Below are positions 1-6,073 of a stretch of 7,507 nucleotides of DNA, one piece after another. The stretch lies in assembly GCA_902496125.1 (NCBI GenBank), contig CABUZU010000096.1, forward strand, positions 1-7,507, written 5' to 3'. The position numbers and the translations under genes were made by a program. The stretch is from an uncultured Lachnospiraceae bacterium (GTDB lineage: Bacteria; Bacillota; Clostridia; Lachnospirales; Lachnospiraceae). Below the pieces are notes generated by a model. That model did no database searches. It saw nothing but the letters and a program-made list of their open reading frames with translations, and was not told where the DNA came from. Numbering within the stretch: the first letter of the stretch is position 1; each line of letters starts with the position of its first letter.

Positions 1-2
1 TA

Positions 3-404
3 CTGACGGCTACTAGGCTTGGTCTTAAGTTTGATGGAAAATCTCCTGTGATTTTAAAGTTAAGTGACTCAAGTAGTCCGAAAGCAAATCAGGTCTATAA
101 CACGGTAGTTGGTGGAGTAACGCTTGGTGCAAATCAGGTGTTAAGCTCAAATGGAAGTAGGGTAAAGGCGGTAAAGGATCCTAGTAAGTTGATTTCTGAT
201 TATACAATCGGTTTTGATGGGGGTTCACTTCAGATTCCGAAGGAGCCGCTTATTTCGATGGATTTTAATAAGATTTATGCCGTGGATATTTATTTTTATT
301 TAGAAGGTTGTGACCCAGATTGTTCGGATGCGATTTCTTTTGATGAATCGGATTTATATCTTGGGTTTTATGGTGTGTTAAATGAGGGGGCGAGTAGATC
401 ATGA
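3..404 (+). CDS. Secreted SipW-dependent-type surface protein, C-terminal part (5' truncated by window edge)
   Basis: The reading frame is open from the first complete codon at 3 to the TGA at 402-404, so the true start lies upstream; the GTG at 48 is internal and has no convincing ribosome binding site. The visible 133 residues are hydrophilic and rich in Ser, Gly, Asn and short beta-type stretches, with no membrane segment. Near the end the chain reads DIYFYLEGCDPDCSD (about 282-326), followed by a short beta-like close, LYLGFYGVL. The next gene has the matching segment WMEGTDPACTD at the same place, and that gene carries a SipW-type signal peptide, so this is probably a second secreted substrate of the same family. 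Two Cys codons (309, 321) in the motif could form a disulfide; this is inference. The stop overlaps the next start (ATGA, 401-404), indicating translational coupling. The family is inferred from the paired motif and context, because the N-terminus is not visible. Confidence 0.7.
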   Translation: MTATRLGLKFDGKSPVILKLSDSSSPKANQVYNTVVGGVTLGANQVLSSNGSRVKAVKDPSKLISDYTIGFDGGSLQIPKEPLISMDFNKIYAVDIYFYLEGCDPDCSDAISFDESDLYLGFYGVLNEGASRS

Positions 405-1180
405 AGAAGAAGAAAATGTCAACAAAGACTCGTCTCTATACATCTTTTTTATTGGTGCTTCTAGCACTAGTAGCATTGACCGCTGCTACGGTGGCGTGGT
501 TTTCCATTGCGGATAATACAAAGGTTAATACGATGAATCTAGAGATTGTAGCTGGTACGGACCTTCGTATGGATTTAGACCCGCATCAGAAGTTTGAACA
601 GTATGTAAAGACCCTGTCTTTTGAATCGATTGCAGCAAGGATTAAAAGGGATAAGGGATTTTCGATGAGAGAGGTTCCGCTTGAACCGGTAACGACCTCT
701 AATTATAAGGTATTTACTTATGAGAATGGTCAGACAGTTTCAGTAAAGAGTGGGGCGTATTTAGAGTTTACTCTTCACTTTATTGCAGAAAAAGATATGA
801 TTGTGCATCTTACTAGTGCAAATAGTAGTGAAAGGGCAGGAGATGGAACCTTGGTTTCGTCTAAGAATCCAAACCTTCCAAAGGCAATGAGGATTGCATT
901 TAGTGCAGATGGTAAGACTTGGATTTACAACCCTGGTATGGGTGATACGAGTAAAACCTCTGGCAAAGCACAAACCTTTGGTCTGCCAATATCAAGTAAG
1001 ATGACTCTTACAAAGAAAAATGCGATGTTTTCTTTAGTAGAGGGGCAGAATAAGCCAATTTTAGTACATATTTGGATGGAGGGCACGGATCCGGCGTGTA
1101 CCGACCAATTAAAGGCAGCTGATTATTCGATTCGCCTTCGATTTACGGGTGAGACGATAGAAAAAAATAAAAAGAACTAG
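401..1180 (+). CDS. SipW-type signal peptide-containing surface protein (TasA/camelysin-like)
   Basis: This 259-residue secreted protein begins with a basic segment (KKKK, residues 2-5, then K9 and R11), followed by a hydrophobic core at about 14-34 and the sequence TAATVAWFSIADNT (27-40). A small-residue run followed by [TV]-A-x-F and then N-x-x-x-x-[NF] is the pattern of SipW-processed proteins such as TasA and camelysin, where cleavage falls just before or in this segment. The mature part is hydrophilic with alternating beta-like stretches and no LPXTG sorting signal. It ends in WMEGTDPACTD (225-235) and IRLRFTGE, matching the end of the preceding gene. Only one Cys is present (C233). GAGGGGG at 384-390 can serve as its ribosome binding site. 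The SipW-like peptidase follows 15 nt downstream, so the two probably form an enzyme-substrate pair. A role in a surface fibre or matrix is inferred; polymerisation cannot be seen from sequence. Confidence 0.82.
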   Translation: MKKKKMSTKTRLYTSFLLVLLALVALTAATVAWFSIADNTKVNTMNLEIVAGTDLRMDLDPHQKFEQYVKTLSFESIAARIKRDKGFSMREVPLEPVTTSNYKVFTYENGQTVSVKSGAYLEFTLHFIAEKDMIVHLTSANSSERAGDGTLVSSKNPNLPKAMRIAFSADGKTWIYNPGMGDTSKTSGKAQTFGLPISSKMTLTKKNAMFSLVEGQNKPILVHIWMEGTDPACTDQLKAADYSIRLRFTGETIEKNKKN

Positions 1181-1182
1181 TC

Positions 1183-1188
1183 AAGGAG
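1183..1188 (+). promoter_or_regulatory. Ribosome binding site of first signal peptidase gene
   Basis: AAGGAG lies 7 nt before the ATG at 1196. It decides between that start and an ATG at 1191, which would be followed by only one sense codon and a stop. Confidence 0.85.
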
Positions 1189-1195
1189 AAATGAG

Positions 1196-1903
1196 ATGAA
1201 AGCAGTAAAACGTTTAGGAACGATTGTACTCAGTGTAATCCTATGGGGAATTATCCTTTTAGCGGCACTGTATGCATTCACAACAATGGCAACAAGGGAT
1301 AATCAACATGTAGCAAGTATCTTTGGATATACGCCAATGGTAGTAGAATCCAACTCTATGTCCCCAACCTTTAATAAAAATGATTTGATTTTTATTAAAA
1401 AATGTGATACATCCAAATTAAAAGAAGGAGACATCATCAGTTTCCATACCATTATTGATAATGAATATGCAATTAATACTCACCGTATTCAAAAGATTGA
1501 AAAATCAGGCGATGTAAGAAGTTATACCACAGTCGGTGATAATAACAATGGTGTTGCTGACCTTCATGTGATTTCAGATGGTGATATTGTAGGTAAATAT
1601 GTTACACACATTGCAAGTTTAGGTAAGGTAATTAATTTCTTATCAAGCAGTACTGGATTTTTAGTAGTCATTGTACTTCCAATGTTGTTATTCTTCATCT
1701 ATCAGGTTTATAACTTGATTATGATTAGTATTCGTTTAAAGAAAGCGATTGCTGTGGAAAGTGCAAAGGAACAAGAACAGTTTAAATCACAAGCAGAAGA
1801 AGAATTAGAAAAAGCAAGAAAGCTTTTAGAAGAGGCAGAGGCAATGAAGAAGGAAGCTGCCAAACAATTACAAAAGGCAAAAGATACGAATAAAGAGGAG
1901 TAA
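1196..1903 (+). CDS. Signal peptidase I, SipW/ER type, with cytosolic coiled-coil tail
   Basis: A membrane serine peptidase that removes signal peptides on the outer face of the membrane. A basic N-terminus (K2, K5, R6) precedes a transmembrane helix at about 8-31. The catalytic serine is S54 in ESNSMSPTF. The general base is H96 in NTHRI, the Ser/His arrangement of archaeal, ER and SipW peptidases rather than the Ser/Lys dyad of LepB. GDNNNGVAD (114-122) supplies the conserved Asp box (D115, D122). A second transmembrane helix spans about 154-178. By the positive-inside rule (R180, K182, K183), the remaining tail of about 55 residues is cytosolic. That tail is almost all Glu, Lys, Ala and Leu and should form a helix or coiled coil; such a tail is not part of the usual SipW enzyme. 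It resembles the C-terminal coiled coil encoded by the DUF2357 gene of the same operon. The substrate is probably the product of the preceding gene. The stop is 2 nt before the next start. Confidence 0.92.
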   Translation: MKAVKRLGTIVLSVILWGIILLAALYAFTTMATRDNQHVASIFGYTPMVVESNSMSPTFNKNDLIFIKKCDTSKLKEGDIISFHTIIDNEYAINTHRIQKIEKSGDVRSYTTVGDNNNGVADLHVISDGDIVGKYVTHIASLGKVINFLSSSTGFLVVIVLPMLLFFIYQVYNLIMISIRLKKAIAVESAKEQEQFKSQAEEELEKARKLLEEAEAMKKEAAKQLQKAKDTNKEE

Positions 1904-1905
1904 GA

Positions 1906-3513
1906 ATGAGTGAGTTTTTAAAGTTTGCTTATGAAGTATTATCACAGGTTGTATATAATATCGTTACATGGCTCGTTGCCTTTGTAAAGTTATTTATTAC
2001 TGGTTGGGTGGAATATTTCTTAATTTTTCGTACCTATTTTCCAACGTTAAGTATTGTAGGAAAAGTATTGTCTGTATTACTAATGTTAGTACTCTTCTTA
2101 ATACCAGTATTGATTGTTGTAATTTTAGTTCGTAGAGCCATTTTACACTATCAGTTAAAGGCGGATAAGAGCGACAATGCAGCCTTATATAAGGAAATTG
2201 GTCGATTAAATAAGCAAGTACTTGATTTAATGGATGAAAAGAATAGCATTTTAGCACTAAAGGTTAATGCGATGGGTGGAACGGAAAGAATCCCGTATAT
2301 GGGGGCTTCTGCCCTAACTGAGGATGTTATTCCAAGCTTAGAAAATGTAACCAATATTGACCAGAGTGGAGCAAAAAAAGGTGTTCCTGTGGTTGCCGCA
2401 GTATCGGCAGATGCTACTGCAAGTGCGACAAATGGACATCGTTTCCCAAAACTTACTTTGGTAGACGAAAAGTATGCACAATTTGAGCCACCAGAATATG
2501 ACAATAGTATTTCACTAGAAGATTTTGCAGAAGGGTATCGACTCTATGCGGCAAGTCAATTGCATTTATATTATACGAAGGAAATTGTTAGAAGATTTGT
2601 TGCTGGTATGGCAGCAAGTAAGCTATTAATCCTAGAAGGTATCTCTGGTACTGGTAAGACAAGTTTACCATATTCTTTTAGTAGATATATGGACAATCCT
2701 GCAACAATTGTATCCGTTCAGCCGTCATTTCGTGACCGTTCTGAATTGTTAGGATACTTTAATGAATTTGCAAAACGATTTAATGAAACCGAGTTTTTAA
2801 GAGCTTTATATGAAGCAAATTATCGTAAAGACCCGACTTTAATTGTACTTGACGAAATGAACTTAGCAAGAATTGAATACTATTTTGCTGAGATGTTATC
2901 CGTACTAGAAATGCCTAGTAAGGAAGAATGGATTTTAGATTTAGTACCTACTGCTTGGGAAGGAGACCCGGTGAAGATGGATGCTGGTAAAATCCATGTA
3001 TCTGATAGTACTTGGTTTATTGGTACTGCAAACAACGATGACTCAACTTTTACGATTACCGATAAGGTTTACGACCGTGCAATGCCAATCGAATTAAATG
3101 AAAGAGCCGATGCATTTGAATGCGAAATGCAGCCACAGTGCTTTATTACTTCTGACCATTTAGAAGAAATGTTTGAAAAAGCAAAACAGGATTATCCAAT
3201 TAGCGATGATTTAATGGAGAAAATGCAAAAGCTTGACAGCTACTTAATTACCAGATTTAAATTATCTTTTGGTAACCGTATTGTAAAACAGATGTATGAC
3301 TTTGTACCCGTTTACGTTGCTTGTGGCGGAACCGAACTTGGCGGTATGGACTACATTTTAGCACGTAAGGTATTAAAGAAATTTGAAAGTATGAACGTTA
3401 CCTTCGTAAGAGATGAAATTACTGGATTAATTAACTACATAGAAAAGACATTTGGAAAAGTAGGAATGGAAGATAGTAAGGCATATCTGAGAAGGATTCA
3501 AAATTTCTATTAA
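1906..3513 (+). CDS. Membrane-anchored McrB-like AAA+ NTPase
   Basis: This 535-residue protein has two hydrophobic segments (about 13-33 and 47-75) forming a transmembrane hairpin. A basic stretch (R76, R77, K85, K88), a short helix (about 86-117) and a low-complexity, probably disordered linker (about 120-185) follow. The AAA+ domain begins near 200. Walker A is GISGTGKT (245-252), Walker B is IVLDEMN (D316, E317, N319), and the sensor or signature segment is GTANNDDS, with N376 and D379 in the places of McrB's MNxxD motif. DKVYDRA (386-392) matches the following McrB segment with the conserved arginine. VQPSFRDRSELLGYF is typical of McrB-like subfamilies. Known McrB proteins carry an N-terminal nucleic-acid recognition domain; none is seen here. 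The ATPase domain should face the cytosol. The DUF2357/McrC-like partner follows, as McrC follows McrB. GAGGAG at 1895-1900 is the ribosome binding site. Nucleotide preference (GTP or ATP) cannot be read from the sequence. Confidence 0.9.
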   Translation: MSEFLKFAYEVLSQVVYNIVTWLVAFVKLFITGWVEYFLIFRTYFPTLSIVGKVLSVLLMLVLFLIPVLIVVILVRRAILHYQLKADKSDNAALYKEIGRLNKQVLDLMDEKNSILALKVNAMGGTERIPYMGASALTEDVIPSLENVTNIDQSGAKKGVPVVAAVSADATASATNGHRFPKLTLVDEKYAQFEPPEYDNSISLEDFAEGYRLYAASQLHLYYTKEIVRRFVAGMAASKLLILEGISGTGKTSLPYSFSRYMDNPATIVSVQPSFRDRSELLGYFNEFAKRFNETEFLRALYEANYRKDPTLIVLDEMNLARIEYYFAEMLSVLEMPSKEEWILDLVPTAWEGDPVKMDAGKIHVSDSTWFIGTANNDDSTFTITDKVYDRAMPIELNERADAFECEMQPQCFITSDHLEEMFEKAKQDYPISDDLMEKMQKLDSYLITRFKLSFGNRIVKQMYDFVPVYVACGGTELGGMDYILARKVLKKFESMNVTFVRDEITGLINYIEKTFGKVGMEDSKAYLRRIQNFY

Positions 3514-3540
3514 ACCACTTAATAGCTAAAACCCACACAT

Positions 3541-3544
3541 GGAG
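3541..3544 (+). promoter_or_regulatory. Ribosome binding site choosing the ATG at 3551
   Basis: GGAG stands 6 nt before the ATG at 3551. The in-frame ATG at 3539 overlaps this GGAG and has no purine-rich site upstream (the preceding bases are CTAAAACCCACAC), so the downstream start is preferred. Confidence 0.75.
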
Positions 3545-3550
3545 ACAAAT

Positions 3551-5431
3551 ATGGAAGAAACTTCAATTAATGATTTATATCTAAAATACACCGAGGCGAT
3601 AGGGGAGTCGCTAGAAGACGACAGGTATTTCCAATATCTGTTTGAAATAGTACAAGCTGGAAATAATACAATTGAACAAAAGAACCGAGTACTTCATAAG
3701 GTTGTTGATGAGCAGTGGCTTACAGTAATTGAAGAGGGAATTACCGCAATCTTCAATATCGTAGATAAGCCAAGGCGTTTTATTGCAACTTCTGAGGAGG
3801 TTGTTCCCGTTGCACTAGCGAAGAAAATTACAGCGGATAGTGTTCGTCACTTAAGTCAGAATACCCAATTTGTGAATGTGAATGCACAAGGAGAAATCCA
3901 ACCGACTCATATTTTGAATGTGACGACGGAGGAGAGCTTTGACTTATATGAGAATCGTTTTGTCTATCATTTGATTCAGCGTCTATTTGCATTCGTAGAT
4001 AAACGTACAGATGTAATCTTCTGGTCTACAGGAGATGAAACCTGTAATGTTTTCAATATGGAAAGCAAGATTGATGATGCCTATGAAGAAATCTCTTATA
4101 AAGTCGAGATGACCATTAAAAATCGTCAAAGCTTAGTAGAAAATGATACTGATAACATGGATTTATTTAAGCGTATCGACCGTGTAAGAAGGTTGTCTAG
4201 AACGCTTCGAACGAGTTCATTTTGTGATATCATGAATGGTTGTGCGAAGGTAAGAAGCCCAATTCAGCGAACTAACTTGATGATGAAAGATCCAGATTAT
4301 CGAACCTGTTATCAGCTATGGCAATTTATTGAAAGCTATGATGAAGTTGGATATTCGATTGAAGAGCAAGATACGGCAATGGAATTTGACGAAGAATACC
4401 TCTTACAGATGTACATCAATTTAATTAACAACTATACAGTTTTTAAAAGTTTGTTAGAGGATTCTAGAAATTTAACCGAGCTTGCAAAAGAAAAAAGAGA
4501 GCCAATTAAGCCGAAATTTATTAAAGAAATCAAGGAAGAGATTGTTGATAGCCCTGATATTCCAGAGGTTGAGGTAAGAAAGGTCTTTGTTGAGGAAGTG
4601 ACACAGGCACAGCTTGATGCGGAGGCGAAATTAGAAGAGCAAACGGCAAGATGTGAAGAACTCGAACAGTCTTTATCTGATATGCAGTGGCAGATGGAGT
4701 CGTTATCTGGTCAGATGGATTTTCTAGAGCAGATGAAGGCACAGACTGAGGATGAGTTAAATCAAGTTCAAGATGAATTAGAAGGCGAAAGACAGATTAG
4801 GCAGCAAAAGGAAGCCGAGGCAAACGAAGAGAAGAAGGTAAGAGAAGAGATTGCAAGGGAGCTAGAAGAGACGAAGGCAAAAACCATAGAAGAACTAGAA
4901 GAGACCAAAGCAAAAGCTAAGAAAGAACTAGAAGAGACCAAGTCTCAAGCAGAGCAATTACTAAATCAAACCAAGGCTGATTCAAATCATGAGATAAAAA
5001 AGGTGAAGTCGCAGGCAGAAAAAATTGAGTCTCAGTTGCGAAAAGAATTAAAAGAGATGAAAGAAAAGTCTAGACAGGAATTAAAGGAAACAAAGGATAG
5101 AGCAAAGAGAGAAACCAAAGCAATAAAAGAGCAAGCAGTAAAAGAAACTGAAGTTGCTAGAGAACAAGCAAAGCAGGAAGTGAAAACTGCCAAAGAGCAG
5201 GCAAAACAGGAAGCCTTGTTAGCGAAAGCACAAGCAAGAGAGGAAATCGAGCAGGCAAGAAAAGAGATGGAAGAAGCAAAGAAGAAGCTAGAAGAAGCAC
5301 AAAAGCTTTTAGAACAAGCAAATCTAGCAAAGGAAAAAGCTCTTCAAAAAGCGAAGGAAAGCTCGCTTTCTCATTATATTGTACAAAGATTAAAAGAACG
5401 TAAAGAACCTAAAAAAGAGGATGAAGAATGA
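3551..5431 (+). CDS. DUF2357/McrC-like protein with long coiled coil and no visible nuclease domain
   Basis: Starting at 3551 the protein has 626 residues; a start at 3539 would add four. The first 300 or so resemble the DUF2357 (McrC N-terminal-like) region: a beta-rich stretch ending in QPTHILNVTTEE, the typical DLYENRFVYHL segment (131-141), a basic helix (RIDRVRRLSRTLR), and KDPDYRTCYQLWQF (about 246-259). McrC proteins normally continue into a PD-(D/E)xK nuclease. Here the chain passes through a Lys/Pro-rich linker near 315-345 and becomes a coiled coil from about 350 to 605, with no nuclease motif visible. From 437 to 597 the pattern is mainly 11-residue units (for example ELEETKAKTIE, EVKTAKEQAKQ), interrupted once by a 7-residue step. 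The last residues are basic and acidic (KERKEPKKEDEE). There is no signal peptide or membrane segment, so it is cytosolic. It probably partners the preceding AAA+ protein. The stop overlaps the next start (ATGA, 5428-5431). The DUF2357 assignment rests on motif recall, not a profile search. Confidence 0.82.
   Translation: MEETSINDLYLKYTEAIGESLEDDRYFQYLFEIVQAGNNTIEQKNRVLHKVVDEQWLTVIEEGITAIFNIVDKPRRFIATSEEVVPVALAKKITADSVRHLSQNTQFVNVNAQGEIQPTHILNVTTEESFDLYENRFVYHLIQRLFAFVDKRTDVIFWSTGDETCNVFNMESKIDDAYEEISYKVEMTIKNRQSLVENDTDNMDLFKRIDRVRRLSRTLRTSSFCDIMNGCAKVRSPIQRTNLMMKDPDYRTCYQLWQFIESYDEVGYSIEEQDTAMEFDEEYLLQMYINLINNYTVFKSLLEDSRNLTELAKEKREPIKPKFIKEIKEEIVDSPDIPEVEVRKVFVEEVTQAQLDAEAKLEEQTARCEELEQSLSDMQWQMESLSGQMDFLEQMKAQTEDELNQVQDELEGERQIRQQKEAEANEEKKVREEIARELEETKAKTIEELEETKAKAKKELEETKSQAEQLLNQTKADSNHEIKKVKSQAEKIESQLRKELKEMKEKSRQELKETKDRAKRETKAIKEQAVKETEVAREQAKQEVKTAKEQAKQEALLAKAQAREEIEQARKEMEEAKKKLEEAQKLLEQANLAKEKALQKAKESSLSHYIVQRLKERKEPKKEDEE
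4859..4957 (+). repeat. Three imperfect 33-bp tandem repeats within the coiled-coil coding region
   Basis: Units begin at 4859, 4892 and 4925. Each starts with GA(A/G)CTAGAAGAGAC and encodes ELEETK plus five variable residues, so each unit is one 11-residue turn of the coiled coil. Conservation at the DNA level suggests recent duplication; later units keep only the protein-level pattern. Confidence 0.85.
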
Positions 5432-6045
5432 TAAAGAAAGGATTTTTTGCGTTGGTAAATCTTCTTTCCATTCTCATTATTGCATCGGCAATCGTGGTAC
5501 TTTGTGTTGTGCTAATGACAAAACCTGGCAGTCCGCCGGAGATTTTAGGATATACAGCACTTCGAATTACAACAGGAAGTATGGAACCTACTTTTGATGT
5601 CGATACGTTGATTGTTGTAAAGAAGGTAGACCCTTCTACGATACAAAAAGGGGATATTATCTCATTTTATTCCTCAGACCCAGCACTAGATGGAATGGTA
5701 AATACTCACCGTGTAACGAAGGTTACAAAGGAGAAAAATAGTTTTCGTTATCAGACAAAGGGGGATAAGAATAATTCCGTTGATTTATATGACGTACAGT
5801 CTAAATATTTAATTGGTAAGGTCATTTATTCATCAAAGGTTTTAGGGAAAATTTCAAGACTTGCCGCAAATCCATTGGTATTTATTCCAGTTATTTTAAT
5901 ACCACTAGCTCTAATTTTACTTAGCAATTTAACTCGTATTATTCGTCTTGCAGGAGTCATTGCAAGGGAGGAAGAGGAAGCAGCGGTAAAGGATGCAATT
6001 CGACAAATTAGAGAGAAGAAAGAAAAAGAAAAGGAAAAGGAGTGA
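5428..6045 (+). CDS. Second signal peptidase I, SipW/ER type
   Basis: This 205-residue peptidase is a paralogue of the one at 1196-1903. A basic start (K3, K4) precedes a transmembrane helix at about 5-31. The catalytic serine is S51 in TTGSMEPTF, the catalytic histidine H94 in NTHRV, and the Asp box is GDKNNSVD (D113, D119). KVLGKISRL leads into a second transmembrane helix at about 149-173. The cytosolic tail is short (about 32 residues) and highly charged, ending in a Lys/Glu run; it lacks the Ala/Leu-rich coiled-coil pattern of the first enzyme's tail. The Ser/His arrangement again places it with SipW and ER peptidases. GAGG at 5417-5420 lies 7 nt before the ATG, inside the end of the DUF2357 gene, and the overlap with that gene's stop suggests coupled translation. 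Two peptidases in one operon suggest different substrates or steps, which is inference. It is the last gene before a hairpin. Confidence 0.9.
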   Translation: MIKKGFFALVNLLSILIIASAIVVLCVVLMTKPGSPPEILGYTALRITTGSMEPTFDVDTLIVVKKVDPSTIQKGDIISFYSSDPALDGMVNTHRVTKVTKEKNSFRYQTKGDKNNSVDLYDVQSKYLIGKVIYSSKVLGKISRLAANPLVFIPVILIPLALILLSNLTRIIRLAGVIAREEEEAAVKDAIRQIREKKEKEKEKE

Positions 6046-6071
6046 TATACATCGCTTCTTTTCCTTCTTTT
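6029..6071 (+). terminator. Hairpin ending the operon, overlapping the last codons
   Basis: The arm at 6029-6045 pairs with 6052-6068 around a 6-nt loop (TATACA): 17 positions with one mismatch and two G-U pairs, followed by a short T run at 6069-6071. It includes the stop codon of the second peptidase. Read from the minus strand, the two wobble pairs become mismatches, but a long pyrimidine, T-rich tail follows, so it may also stop the convergent gene at 6074-6832. The weak T tract on the plus side lowers confidence. Confidence 0.6.
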
Positions 6072-6073
6072 GG

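Noticed and set aside
761..973. Minus-strand open frame inside the surface protein gene
   Set aside because: It is a shadow of the SipW-type substrate gene with no family features and no expression signals.
1191..1199. ATG at 1191 as a start for the first signal peptidase
   Set aside because: It reads ATG AGA TGA, stopping at once, and is in a different frame from the peptidase.
2151..2504. Minus-strand open frame opposite the linker of the ATPase gene
   Set aside because: It is antisense to a low-complexity linker, which lacks stops by composition; no independent evidence for a gene.
3551..5431. Calling the AAA+/DUF2357 pair a type IV restriction (McrBC) or CoCoNuT defence system outright
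   Set aside because: The pair resembles those systems, and the coiled coil is reminiscent of CoCoNuTs, but no nuclease or nucleic-acid-recognition domain is visible and the neighbours are secretion genes. Defence is kept only as an alternative.
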